Positions 48,783-58,349 are shown, counted from the first letter of the stretch. The stretch: DNA of 64,000 nucleotides from Dyadobacter sp. 676 (GCF_040448675.1 NZ_CP159289.1:2790001-2854000); one strand, 5' to 3'. Numbers and translations are program-made. Notes: a model not told the origin generated them from the letters alone.

Positions 48783-48827
48783 CATTTATATTAATTTGCC
48801 ACCTCAAATTCACAAACCTAAATCTCA

Positions 48828-49334
48828 ATGACCCAATTCAACACATTCCGGTTAGTTAAAAAGGCTTGTCTGGCATTTGCGCTGGTACTGACGGCTACTT
48901 TTGCGCAGGCGCAGGGCACACTCGACGACATCGCGTTCCTCGATGGTCGCTGGCTCGGAACCTACAATGGCGGCCCTATCGAAGCCTCCTGGACAGCCCC
49001 CAAAGGCAATAATATCGTCGGTTTTATCCGCATGATCAAGGACGACAAGCCCGCTCTGTATGAACTATTTGCATTCGAACAGACCGAAAAAGGCCCTGTG
49101 GCGATGGTGAAGCATTTCAAACCTGGAATGATCTCGCTTGAAGAAAAAGAAGTGGCCGACCGCTACAAGTTCATAGAGGCCAAAAAGAATCAGGCTTTGT
49201 TCGAAAAGGACGACGCGTCGGTGCGGATCATTTACGAAAGGCGCTCCCCTACCCAACTTGTCATTCAGCGCGGAAAGAAAGAAAATGATAAATGGAGCTT
49301 TGTAGATCTGTTTATTTTCAACAAAATTCCCTGA
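48828..49334 (+). CDS. DUF6265-like secreted protein
   Basis: The 168-residue product has a signal peptide ending near AQAQ and the DUF6265-type pattern FLDGRWLGTYNGGPIEASW and FVDLFIFNK. The fold is probably a small beta barrel. Function is unknown. A terminator follows at 49351-49379. Confidence 0.8.
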   Translation: MTQFNTFRLVKKACLAFALVLTATFAQAQGTLDDIAFLDGRWLGTYNGGPIEASWTAPKGNNIVGFIRMIKDDKPALYELFAFEQTEKGPVAMVKHFKPGMISLEEKEVADRYKFIEAKKNQALFEKDDASVRIIYERRSPTQLVIQRGKKENDKWSFVDLFIFNKIP

Positions 49335-49350
49335 CCCTGCCGCAGACCGG

Positions 49351-49379
49351 ACAGCAACTTACGGGTTGCTGTTTTTTTT
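49351..49379 (+). terminator. Terminator after the DUF6265 gene
   Basis: ACAGCAAC (49351-49358) pairs with GTTGCTGT (49365-49372) over a 6-base loop and is followed by seven T. Confidence 0.82.
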
Positions 49380-49384
49380 ATATT

Positions 49385-49831
49385 CTAATTTTTGAGAATA
49401 AGGTATACACCGCCGATCAGCAGGATCGTTCCCAAAATGCGCGGAAGGTTCATATGATGTATTGCAAAACCCTGTAAACCAAAATGATCTATCGTCATCA
49501 CGGTTACCATCTGGCCCGCGATCACCAGGCACATCATATTGGCCGGGCCAATATTACGAACGATGAAGATGACGGTGATAACGTAAAATGCACCTAAAAC
49601 ACCGCCCATAAAGCGTGTCCACGAAACCTGTTTGAGGTCCGCCAGGGAAGGGACCGGGTTCTGATTGAAACAGGCGAACGCAATACTCAGTACCACCAAC
49701 CCTACAAAAAACGACGTCATCGCCGCCAGAATGGGGTTGTTGATCGACTCGCGCAGCTGCGTATTCACACCGGATTGCACGGCGTTACTGATGCCAATAA
49801 GAAAAGCAAAGAGCAGGAAAATCCAGTTCAT
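49385..49831 (-). CDS. YdcZ/DUF606-type DMT transporter
   Basis: The 148-residue product has about five hydrophobic helices and no soluble domain. It matches the EamA-like, YdcZ half-size transporter type. It probably functions as a dimer. The substrate is unknown. It lies 52 bases downstream of nuoK on the same strand. Confidence 0.85.
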   Translation of the reverse strand: MNWIFLLFAFLIGISNAVQSGVNTQLRESINNPILAAMTSFFVGLVVLSIAFACFNQNPVPSLADLKQVSWTRFMGGVLGAFYVITVIFIVRNIGPANMMCLVIAGQMVTVMTIDHFGLQGFAIHHMNLPRILGTILLIGGVYLILKN

Positions 49832-49882
49832 GCGGAAGGATGGTGATTTTTAAGCGAATTTATACGATTCCTTCCGGTTGTG

Positions 49883-50195
49883 CTACTGTTTCAACTCGCT
49901 AACCTTATCGGGATCGACGGTTTTGAAACGGCCATAAACCCTGAGGATAATCGCCAGCGCCACAGTTACTTCCGCCGCCGCTACGACTATCACAAAAAGC
50001 GCAAAAAAGCTGACCGCTCAGGCGTTCCGGATCATGCCGGCCGAATGCTACCAGGTTGACATTAACCGCATTGAGCATTAACTCTATACCAAGCAGCATA
50101 CCGATAAAATGCCGCTTGGTGACCGAAATCGCCAGGCCGATACAAAACAATGCGGCTGCAACCAGTAGGTAATATTGTATGGGAATAGTTGTCAT
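49883..50195 (-). CDS. nuoK: NADH-quinone oxidoreductase subunit K (frameshifted)
   Basis: NuoK is a small antiporter-like membrane subunit. The N-terminal part holds YYLLVAAALFCIGLAISVTKRHFIGMLLGIELMLNAVNVNLVAF-type sequence with the conserved glutamate of helix 2 in LLGIELMLNAVN. The frame breaks at an A6 run on the plus strand, 50003-50008. Dropping one base reads QLFALFVIVVAAAEVTVALA, with the second conserved Glu, and ends DPDKVSELKQ at 49883; total 103 residues, a normal length. It overlaps nuoJ by 4 bases. This is the only nuoK in the window. Confidence 0.9.
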
Positions 50196-50713
50196 GGCGT
50201 CGGGTTCCGGTTTAATGCGAGGTATGCAGCGCCGACTAATGCAACCAGCAACAGAATAGCGGCTATTTCAAAAGGCAACAAATGGGAGGTCATCAATTCT
50301 ACCCCTATCGTCCTGATGGTCGATTTAGTGCTCATCTGCTCGCCCGACATTTTGAAATTGGAGGAAAGAATCACGTTAGCCAGCAAGCCAAAAAAGCCGG
50401 CACCGACCAAAAAGCCCCAAATCTGCCTCGTTATCGGCACTTCCACACGATTGTGACGGGTCGGGTCATCATTTTTTTCCTTCTTTTGAGTCAGCATGAT
50501 CCCGAATATCAGCAGTACGAGAATACCGCCGACGTAAATCATGATCTGCGAAACGGCCAGGAAATCTGCGCCCGCGAGTACATATAATGCAGCCACGCCC
50601 AGGAAAGCAACGAACAATGCAAATGCCCCGTAGATCAGGTTTCTGGAAAAAAGGATAAAAAGGCCGGCTGCGAGCGTCAATGCGGAAAATATGTAAAATA
50701 TAATTGCTTCCAT
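50192..50713 (-). CDS. nuoJ: NADH-quinone oxidoreductase subunit J (second copy)
   Basis: A membrane subunit of complex I, 173 residues with five predicted helices and the QIMIYVGGILVLLIFGIML helix 3 region. It differs substantially from the first NuoJ at 15238-15756, so this is not a recent duplicate. It sits between nuoI2 (6 bases upstream) and nuoK (4-base overlap). Confidence 0.94.
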   Translation of the reverse strand: MEAIIFYIFSALTLAAGLFILFSRNLIYGAFALFVAFLGVAALYVLAGADFLAVSQIMIYVGGILVLLIFGIMLTQKKEKNDDPTRHNRVEVPITRQIWGFLVGAGFFGLLANVILSSNFKMSGEQMSTKSTIRTIGVELMTSHLLPFEIAAILLLVALVGAAYLALNRNPTP

Positions 50714-50719
50714 AATCGC

Positions 50720-52064
50720 CTATTCCCTGGGTTTAGGTTTCATTGTCGGCCGGAATGCAGGTTTGACGGCAGTCGGCTTCTCCGCCGGCTCATCGATCTT
50801 TTCTGCTGAATCCGTTGGCGCTTCCGAAACCGGTTTCTCCGTGTTTTCCGCCGGAACGGATTTCGGTTTCATCGTCGGACGGAATGCAGGTTTGGCGGCC
50901 GCTGGCTTCTCCGCGGGTTCAGTAACTCCTCCACCCGCCTCGGTGGGCACTTCCGGAACCGGTTTCTCAGCGCTTTCCGCCGGAACGGCTTTCGGTTTCA
51001 TCGTCGGACGGAACGTAGGTTTGGCGGCCGCTGGCTTCTCCGCGGGTTCAGTAACTCCTCCACCCGCCTCGGTGGGCACTTCTGAAACTGGTTTCTCCGC
51101 GCTACCCGCCGGTACGGCTTTCGGTTTCATCGTCGGGTGGAAGGCTGGTTTCGCGGCCGATTTATCAACGGACTCCGCGGGAACGTCCGCCGCAGGCTTT
51201 TCGACATTATTCTCCGTAGCAGCCTTCGGCTTTAACGTCGGCCTGAATGCCGGCTTCGTGGCAGCCGGTTTTTCCGCAGTATCCGGCGTCGTTTCTTTTT
51301 CGTCGGCCGTCTTAGGCCTCATAACCGGTTTAAATACCGGTTTGCGAACTGGTTCCCCCCGACTCCGTATTCGTATTTTCCACAACAGGTTCTTCAGCCG
51401 GCTTTGGTTTAATAGTCGGCTTAAATACCGGACGTGCCGGAGCGGCTGTATCGGGTGCGCCCCCTGCCGGTGCGGCAGCCGTTGGTGCCGCGGCTTTGGC
51501 AGCTTTCAACGCTTCCTTCTCTTTCTGGAATTGTTCGAGCAAAGCACGTTTTTCGTCGGCTTGTTCGGCTGTGAGGTTGGAATAATTGTAAACCATATCC
51601 CGCACATCCAGTTCGCTGTAATCGAATGTCTTCGTCATCGTCAGACATTCCGTCGGGCAAACCGTCGTGCAAAGGCCGCAATAACAGCATTTGGCCATGT
51701 CGATATCGAATTTCGCCGCATACAAGCGGATCGGCGAGCCGTCGGAAGCTCGTCCAATGTCCTCAACCGCCTTGATCGGCTCGATATCGATGCAATCGAC
51801 CGGGCACACCTTCGCGCATTTGTCGCAAACGATGCAGTCGTCCATCTCGTTGTGCAGACGATACCTGCCATTATCCGGAATAGGGATGGTTTCCAGCGGA
51901 TACTGGATCGTTACGATGCCATCCTGCCGATCGTAGAAATCGGACGAACGGATATCGGCAGGTTTACGGCTTTTACGCGCATTCCAGAGGTGTCGGAGCG
52001 TCAGCTTCATACCCGTTAGAGTGGTGCTGATGCCGTCGGATATATTTTTAAAGTATTCTGACAA
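50720..52064 (-). CDS. nuoI: NADH-quinone oxidoreductase subunit I with long repeat tail (frameshifted)
   Basis: Residues 1-170 are a normal NuoI with two complete 4Fe-4S motifs, CIVCDKCAKVCP and CCYCGLCTTVCP. After a helical segment (EQADEKRALLEQFQKEKEA) comes a tail of over 200 residues, rich in Pro, Lys, Ala and Glu, with seven copies of PxFxPxxxPK. The frame breaks at a C6 run on the plus strand, 51355-51360: dropping one base reads ESGEPVRKPVFKP and gives 447 residues. The bacterial subunit is usually 150-200 residues. The tail faces the cytoplasm and its role is unknown. Confidence 0.9.
50732..51440 (-). repeat. Tandem PxFxPxxxPK-encoding repeats in nuoI2
   Basis: Seven motif copies occur, with the best-conserved neighbours near 50866, 50995 and 51124 spaced 129 bp (43 residues) apart and almost identical in DNA. 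Older copies nearer the NuoI core are diverged and more closely spaced. This indicates growth of the tail by recent duplication at its distal end. Confidence 0.8.
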
Positions 52065-52125
52065 AATCCTGTTCGTTGGTATGACGTTTACCCTATGACA
52101 AATATAGAGTAAACGGTTTAAAAAC

Positions 52126-52746
52126 TCACTTCTCCATAGGTACTGCTTCTAAAAGCGCCTGCAATTCCCGCTGGATCGACTCGGTCTTATCGGCGATGTA
52201 CCAGCGTTGGATATCTTCCGAAAACTCGCTGTAAGACTTCACCGGGTTAGCCTTGTACTCTTTCAAAAGGGCCTGTGCACCGGCCGGGCGCGGTCCCCAG
52301 GTAAAAAGTTCGTTAAAATCGTTATCCACAGCTACCAGCTTCGGTATAGACCTGCCTCCATTGGTCAGGTAGGCATCCATTAGCTCCGGGTTCTCGTCGC
52401 GAAGCAGTAGTCTGGCGGTAATCAAAGGGTTCGAAAGCGATGCCGCAACGATGGTAGGAATATTCTGGGCAGCATCCCCACACCACGCTTCCGTGAGAAT
52501 GTACCAGGTCTGGGGGATATCGATCTGGTCGGCGGCCTCCCTCAGCGAATCGTGGATCTCCGCCTTCTTGTTCAGGCGCTGCATCCGGGCGAGGTTCAGC
52601 TTCGTGTAATGGCTCAGCGATTCGGATTGTTTGGGACCGGTCGTTCTGTTTTCAAGGACTACCGTTTCCATTAAATGCATGTATTCAGAATATGTATAAG
52701 CCCTGTTCCTGACCGACTCAGGGAATAAATGTGCTACGTTTCTCAT
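52126..52746 (-). CDS. thioredoxin-family protein with a single-Cys active site
   Basis: The 206-residue product fits the cytoplasmic thioredoxin-like family with WCGDAAQN in place of a CxxC site: the second Cys is Ala, so normal disulfide exchange is unlikely. Later motifs are RDENPELMDAYLTNGGRSIPKLV and TWGPRPAGAQ. No signal peptide is seen. It lies 61 bases before nuoI2 on the same strand but need not be co-transcribed. Confidence 0.82.
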   Translation of the reverse strand: MRNVAHLFPESVRNRAYTYSEYMHLMETVVLENRTTGPKQSESLSHYTKLNLARMQRLNKKAEIHDSLREAADQIDIPQTWYILTEAWCGDAAQNIPTIVAASLSNPLITARLLLRDENPELMDAYLTNGGRSIPKLVAVDNDFNELFTWGPRPAGAQALLKEYKANPVKSYSEFSEDIQRWYIADKTESIQRELQALLEAVPMEK

Positions 52747-52784
52747 TGGATTCCTATTTATTAGAAAACCCGCCGGCGACGCTT

Positions 52785-54074
52785 TCAGTTCACTTTTTTG
52801 CTTTCGAAAATTGCACTTTTATCAGTCACTTCCAGTTGACTCTCAATACATTTCAAAAATTCTCTCGCCAACTTGTCACGATCAAAACGAGCGTGGACGA
52901 AACGGTAGCCATTTTCTCCATGCCTGCGCAAAAGTGCCTCGTCGCTCATGTAAATCAGGACCTTTCGTGCCAGGTCGGCGGGATTTTCCGGTTCCGCGAA
53001 CATGCCGGCCCGGGCCTGTTCAACCAAATCTCGCGAAACACCGTCGATAACCATTAAAACCGGCTTTTTGCAGGAGAAGTAGTCAAAAGTTTTATTGCTG
53101 TAGATGGTCTTGAAAATGTCCGCTCTTTTCAAAACCGCCACACCGGCATCGGCCATTACAATGTAGTCGAATATGCGCTCCTTGGGCACTGGATCGAGGA
53201 ATGAAATATTAGTCAACTGCCTGGAAGCGGCTTCCTGAATTAACATCCGCTTCTGCATCCCGTCACCGATCAGGAGGAAATGGGCATTGGTAGCGCGAAG
53301 CAATGCGGCGGCTTCCACGAGTTGCATCAGATCATTCGCCAAACCATGCGCACCGACGTAGATAACCACAAATTTGCCTTTCAGGCCCAGTTCTTCCCGC
53401 AACCCGCTCTCAGATGCGCGACGCAACGCAGCTTTGCTCCAACGGAAATCCGCCGCGTTGGGAATGATGGCAATCTTGCACGGATCGACGCCGTTCCGGC
53501 CAATGAGCCGTTCCCGGAACGCCGGCGTCAGCACACTGATCCACCGGGCCTGACGATAAAGGTATTTTTCGAATCTGTAAGACAAGCCTATCAGCCACTT
53601 GTTTTTTAAAACGCCCGTTTCAATCGCCGATTCGGGCCAAAGGTCCCGTATTTCCAGCACCAGCGGAACGTGCCTCCATTTGGAAAGCAGCACGCCCGGA
53701 AGCCCTACGAACAGCGGCGGCGAGGTCACAATGATCCAGTCATATCTGGAATGCGCAAAACGCAATCCCGCATATACCGCCTTGAATGCGAAGGAAAAAT
53801 AGGCCAGGAGCCTGCCGGAAAAGCCTCGATGATAACGCCGGGATAATTTGCAACGGATTACCTGCACGTTATCCTCATTCACTTTTATCTCAAAATCTTT
53901 TCGTGCTTTACTGCCTTCACGCCCGTTCATATAATGTACATCCCCCGCAATCACCGTTACCGAATGTCCGTTCTCCACCCAAATCCGCGCCATCTCATTC
54001 CAACGCGAGCCCCCGGCAGCGTTGTCTTCGAGAAAGTGTTGGTGAATGAGGAGGATATACATAAAGGATTTCAT
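52785..54074 (-). CDS. glycosyltransferase family 4 (WbuB-like)
   Basis: The 429-residue product has two Rossmann domains: the N-terminal acceptor half (HQHFLEDNAAGGSRWNEMAR) and the C-terminal half with YVGAHGLANDL, then the GT4 donor-site region GVAVLKRADIFKTIYSNKTFDY. It probably adds a sugar in surface polysaccharide synthesis. Its start ATG (54074) overlaps the stop of the small PIN ORF as ATGA. Confidence 0.9.
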   Translation of the reverse strand: MKSFMYILLIHQHFLEDNAAGGSRWNEMARIWVENGHSVTVIAGDVHYMNGREGSKARKDFEIKVNEDNVQVIRCKLSRRYHRGFSGRLLAYFSFAFKAVYAGLRFAHSRYDWIIVTSPPLFVGLPGVLLSKWRHVPLVLEIRDLWPESAIETGVLKNKWLIGLSYRFEKYLYRQARWISVLTPAFRERLIGRNGVDPCKIAIIPNAADFRWSKAALRRASESGLREELGLKGKFVVIYVGAHGLANDLMQLVEAAALLRATNAHFLLIGDGMQKRMLIQEAASRQLTNISFLDPVPKERIFDYIVMADAGVAVLKRADIFKTIYSNKTFDYFSCKKPVLMVIDGVSRDLVEQARAGMFAEPENPADLARKVLIYMSDEALLRRHGENGYRFVHARFDRDKLAREFLKCIESQLEVTDKSAIFESKKVN

Positions 54075-54311
54075 GAGATGCCCTGTAAGCGGACAAGCTT
54101 TGTGAAGTTTTCAAAAAATAGTCCTTGCCGCTGGCTTGGTAGCCAACTTGCGAAGCTGATAATGTGTGGGTATCAGATTGATTGTCGAGGTGAAAGCCTT
54201 TACCTCTTTCCGTTCAATTTCTTTAAAAAGCGCTATGGCTGGCGTTTCGAACCCCGCTCTTCGCAGGAGATAATCAAGAAGGACGTTGATATCGAGCCAG
54301 ATTTTATGCAT
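54071..54311 (-). CDS. PIN-domain (VapC-like) remnant (frameshifted)
   Basis: The N-terminus MHKIWLDINVLLDYLLRR is typical of PIN-domain ribonucleases, with the first catalytic aspartate. The frame breaks at an A6 run on the plus strand, 54113-54118. Dropping one base reads TIFENFTKLVRLQGIS and ends at TGA 54071-54073, overlapping the glycosyltransferase start. Even so it has only 79 residues, against about 130 for VapC. The rest of the PIN domain and any antitoxin gene are absent, so this looks like a decayed toxin fragment. Confidence 0.6.
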
Positions 54312-54360
54312 GTTTCCGTTTAATATGATTTAATGTCCATGCCAGGGTCAACCTTGACAG

Positions 54361-56256
54361 TTACTTACAGCATTCAATAACAGTCCTGATAAAACTCCCT
54401 TCGCTTTCGAACATCACAACGGCACATTCGATCTTTTGGCCGTAAACCTCCGAATACCAGCCGCTTCCAACGATCCTAGGGATTTCGCAGCCCTTGTCGT
54501 CGGTCGCGCGGATACGAAAATCATCCTTAAATGTTTCGTCCGGATGCCAAAGCTGGCGAATACGCATTCCCGCCGGTACGTTCGAAACGCGATCCTCCAC
54601 CAGCCAATGCAACTGACCGGCCTTTTTAACAACCCGTCTCCGATGGACAATGCCTTTGCCCACATGCAGGAACCCTTCAAATCCGGCTTCGATCCAATAC
54701 GCATTACCGGCAAATCCAGCCGTTCCTTTTGCGTTTATAATCCAATGCGTCCAGATAAAACGGTAATGTTTTTGCATTTGATCGAAATTTTCGATCATAA
54801 TGGTGTTATGTGAGCGTGTGCCGGAGAAATAGCTCACGGATTCGCTATCCGCATTGTAAAGCCAGGTCCCTGCATCATGGAGAATATTGCGGCCATTTAC
54901 CCAAATATCGAGGTGATTATGGTCGGCCTGGAAAGGGCGGCTACGATAACCGCCGCAACGTAAAAATGTAAGCGTACCGGCGTTGCGGATTACATAATAA
55001 CCGTCTCCGGAGAAAGTGGAGATACGCCGGGGACTTATTTTGATCAAAAATTGCCGGCAACATCCGGCCAGCCATTGGCCCTCCTCCGACCATTTGCCCG
55101 TTTGATAACCCAAATCGATTCCCAGCACATTGGCGAGCGCAGCCATCTGCGGGCGGAAATCCCTGAACTTACATTCCGTCAGGAGGAAGAATAAAGCGCC
55201 GTCGTTGTGCCCATAGTTGGGAAGTTGCCCATTCGCATTGCTTTGGCATGCCCGCAAAAAATTCAATGAAGCTTTCGCCCGCGCGTAAACCATTTCACAC
55301 ATATAATCCCCATGTAATTCGGATAACCGGATTCCCCACGTCAGTAACTGCACAACAACCCTATGGTAATTCATAGAATATTGCAGATAACTTCCGTCCG
55401 GCGCGATCTGTGAAATGATTTCTTTTTCAAACAAATTTTTCCCTCCCCGCTTCCATTTCAGGCTTTTCGAAAAAAACGGGAACATCGACCCCACCGTAAA
55501 AAGCCCCAGTGCCTCCGTTAGAACGTGATTATTTCGCACAGCGATTTTCGAGAACCGAATGTTATCGGCCACATGACGCGTCTGGTCGTAAATGCTGCCT
55601 ACGATTTTATTCAAAAGTACCTGGTTCAATGTCGTCGAAAACCGGTAGTAATGCAATGCAAATGTCCAGTTCAGCACCCTTAGCGCAATTTCCTGGCCGC
55701 ATTTCCAGTTCGGACCGCAGTTAACCGGGTTGCTGTCAATCCAGTCCGAAATCAGTTTAAAAACGGTCTCCGACTGATCTTCCGAAAAATGGTAGTCATA
55801 GCGAATAAGGTCGTACAAAAAGGCGAACCGTGATTTCTCCCATACATATTTAATATCGCCCGTCTTTGGAGAAAGGTCGTCAACATCCGACCAATGCCGA
55901 GATTTCGGATAAACAAAGCCGGTTAGTGCGTTGGTATGCCAGTCGTGCACTTCATACCATTGATGGCTGAAATAACGGAACTTCCCGGCCTTGATTTGAG
56001 CCACACGCCATTTCAAATCGTCATTACCGGCATTCTTTTCGATTTTCAGCAGTTCACGTTCGAAAAGAAAAGCGGGTTTCCGATCGCGCCACTCCTCAAT
56101 GTTAATGAAACAACGGCTGATAGCGTTCCTCGGAAAACGCAGTTTAAGCATGCCGGTTTTTCCCTGCAACCAATATCCTGCCCTGAACGCCACATAGCGC
56201 CAGCCCATCTGGCGGCTGATATGCCCGAGCAACATCAAATATCGCAGCGCTTTCAT
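54361..56256 (-). CDS. heparinase II/III-like protein
   Basis: From ATG 56256 the product has 631 residues: an (alpha/alpha) toroid with conserved segments near AVRNNHVLTEALGLFTVG and NYGHNDGALFF, then the beta-sandwich part with FQADHNHLDIWVNGRNIL holding the family histidine. Its start overlaps the stop of the two-domain oxidoreductase as ATGA. Members of this pairing occur in exopolysaccharide loci; lyase activity is inferred. Confidence 0.85.
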   Translation of the reverse strand: MKALRYLMLLGHISRQMGWRYVAFRAGYWLQGKTGMLKLRFPRNAISRCFINIEEWRDRKPAFLFERELLKIEKNAGNDDLKWRVAQIKAGKFRYFSHQWYEVHDWHTNALTGFVYPKSRHWSDVDDLSPKTGDIKYVWEKSRFAFLYDLIRYDYHFSEDQSETVFKLISDWIDSNPVNCGPNWKCGQEIALRVLNWTFALHYYRFSTTLNQVLLNKIVGSIYDQTRHVADNIRFSKIAVRNNHVLTEALGLFTVGSMFPFFSKSLKWKRGGKNLFEKEIISQIAPDGSYLQYSMNYHRVVVQLLTWGIRLSELHGDYMCEMVYARAKASLNFLRACQSNANGQLPNYGHNDGALFFLLTECKFRDFRPQMAALANVLGIDLGYQTGKWSEEGQWLAGCCRQFLIKISPRRISTFSGDGYYVIRNAGTLTFLRCGGYRSRPFQADHNHLDIWVNGRNILHDAGTWLYNADSESVSYFSGTRSHNTIMIENFDQMQKHYRFIWTHWIINAKGTAGFAGNAYWIEAGFEGFLHVGKGIVHRRRVVKKAGQLHWLVEDRVSNVPAGMRIRQLWHPDETFKDDFRIRATDDKGCEIPRIVGSGWYSEVYGQKIECAVVMFESEGSFIRTVIECCK

Positions 56257-58349
56257 GGCACTTTCATCCAGCTGCCTGTCCACATACTATCCCGCGCCGC
56301 CAGTGTCGCAAAGCTCGAATTCCAGACGTCGTCCGGGGGCATTAGCGGTTCTTCTCCCATCGAAATGCATTCGAATAACCGATTGAACTGCTCCCGATGG
56401 CCTTTTCCCGCGTCCGTTTTCATCTCCCGGAATCCTTCGAATCCGTATCCGCGCAGGTTTTTGTAGTCGTCCAGAACCATTGTCCGCCCAAGCGAATGTA
56501 CTTCGATCCGCTCCTTTGGATAACTGCCATGACCATTTGAGAAATAATACACCGTGCCGGTGGAGCCATTCGCCAATCGTAACAGCACGGTCGCATTGTC
56601 GGAACTCACGCAGCCCCGGACCGTCAATGCGTTGGTGCATACTTCGGTAATGCGGCTCCGCGCGATCCAGGCGACCAGATCTATAAAATGGCAGGCCTCT
56701 CCAACCAGTCTCCCGCCTCCACGCGCACTGTCGTGAATCCAGGTATTCCCCGGAATATACCCGGCATTCACGGTGATCACGACATTCATCGGACCTCCTT
56801 TCAGCAACTCCCGCAACCTGGTAATATGCGGGGCATACCTTCGATTGAAACCGACCGTGAGGGAAACGGGAAGCTGTACATTTTTAAGTGATGTTTTTAT
56901 CTTTTCAACACCTCTGGCATCGATACTAAGCGGCTTTTCCACGAAAACATGCTTACCCGCGCGAATCGCTTCCGCCGCAATGGCAACATGCTGGTCGTGC
57001 CGGGTAGCGATTATGACCAGGTTTACCTGCTCGTCGGACAAAGCCTCCCGGTAGTCGGTGATAACGAATGGGATGCCATACTTCGCAGCCAGTTCCGCCG
57101 CCCTTAACCCGCTCGAACTGGCTATGTACTTAATGCATTTCCCACGAAGGCGAGGCAACAAGGTCATGGACACAAAATTCCCGGCGCCTATGACCGCCGC
57201 AACTACCTTTTGTACCGAAAACGATTTGCCCGGGTTCCGAACGACCGTTTCGCCGGCATTGCACCCGCCGCCGTAACTGATCAGCGTTCCCAGTGATCGG
57301 TTACCTTTCTGGTAAATAGCCGAATAGCTCTCCAACCGAATTACACTGGAAATCAATGGCTTTACATTTAATGAGCCATTACTCAACAGCTTCAAAACCT
57401 CTTGAAAATTGCGGTTTACAGTCCAGCGCACATACGGCAGGGGATAATCCGTACCTTTTTCCTCATACGCATGGTCATAGCGCCCCGGCCCGTATGCGCA
57501 GCAAACCTGGAATGTCAGTTCTTTCTGATAAAAATCGGAGCGGCTTAAATGCAGGGGAATATCTCCGATCAATACTATTTTCCCTCTTTTCCTGCAAATC
57601 GCAGAGGCCATCGAAATAACATGACCGGACCTGGACGAAGCTGTTATAATCACGCCATCCATTTCACCGAATTGCTCCGAAATTGGTCTGGCGGGATTCG
57701 CCGGATCAACCGTTTTGATACCCTTTTCTTCCGCGATTCGTCGCCGGTGTTCGTCCGGTTCGATACCAACAACCTCGCATCCGTTCGTGCGCAGGATGTC
57801 GACGACCATCAGGCCGATCAGCCCTAACCCTGCCACTGCTACGCGCTCGCCCAACGCCGGGGCCAGCAATCGCACACCGTGCAGGCCTACCGCGCCTAAA
57901 ACCGCAAAAACCGCCTCTTCGTCCGGTACATTGCCGGGTATTTTCGCAAGCAGATTCACCGGCACGCAAATCATTTCGGCATGCGGCCCATTGCTTACCA
58001 CGCGATCGCCGATCGTGAAACCTTCTACACCTTCTCCAATCGCTACAATTTCCCCCACATTGCAATACCCCAACGGCAAGAACTGATCCAGCCTGCGGAG
58101 AACCGAGCGGGTGGTTTTCCAGAAACCATCTGTTCGGATTTTGTCGAAAACGAGGCGGAGTTTATCAGGCTGCTGCCGTGCTTTGAAAAGAAAATTGGCT
58201 TTGCTGAACTCGATCAGCATTCGTTCGGTGCCGGCGGAAACAAGGCTTTTGCGGCTTTTGACGAGCACACAACCCTTTCGGGCGAGCGGAACGGGCACTT
58301 CCAACAATATTGTCTCCCCGGTCCGGAGGTTCTGGACAAGCTGTTTCAT
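56253..58349 (-). CDS. two-domain oxidoreductase (MDR dehydrogenase + Gfo/Idh/MocA)
   Basis: The 698-residue product has an N-terminal medium-chain dehydrogenase half (residues 1-350, GYCNVGEIVAIGEGVEGF and the Rossmann GLGLIGLMVVDILR) joined to a Gfo/Idh/MocA half (about 370-698, GAGNFVSMTLLPRLRG and EKPLSIDARGVEKI). This fusion is known next to heparinase II/III and WbuB-like genes in surface polysaccharide loci. It is the first gene of the three-gene minus-strand set. Confidence 0.9.
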   Translation of the reverse strand: MKQLVQNLRTGETILLEVPVPLARKGCVLVKSRKSLVSAGTERMLIEFSKANFLFKARQQPDKLRLVFDKIRTDGFWKTTRSVLRRLDQFLPLGYCNVGEIVAIGEGVEGFTIGDRVVSNGPHAEMICVPVNLLAKIPGNVPDEEAVFAVLGAVGLHGVRLLAPALGERVAVAGLGLIGLMVVDILRTNGCEVVGIEPDEHRRRIAEEKGIKTVDPANPARPISEQFGEMDGVIITASSRSGHVISMASAICRKRGKIVLIGDIPLHLSRSDFYQKELTFQVCCAYGPGRYDHAYEEKGTDYPLPYVRWTVNRNFQEVLKLLSNGSLNVKPLISSVIRLESYSAIYQKGNRSLGTLISYGGGCNAGETVVRNPGKSFSVQKVVAAVIGAGNFVSMTLLPRLRGKCIKYIASSSGLRAAELAAKYGIPFVITDYREALSDEQVNLVIIATRHDQHVAIAAEAIRAGKHVFVEKPLSIDARGVEKIKTSLKNVQLPVSLTVGFNRRYAPHITRLRELLKGGPMNVVITVNAGYIPGNTWIHDSARGGGRLVGEACHFIDLVAWIARSRITEVCTNALTVRGCVSSDNATVLLRLANGSTGTVYYFSNGHGSYPKERIEVHSLGRTMVLDDYKNLRGYGFEGFREMKTDAGKGHREQFNRLFECISMGEEPLMPPDDVWNSSFATLAARDSMWTGSWMKVP

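Noticed and set aside
50763..52019. Plus-strand open frame of 418 codons rich in Gly, Ala and Ser
   Set aside because: It is antisense to nuoI2 and its repeats; the periodicity is simply the mirror of the Pro/Lys tail.
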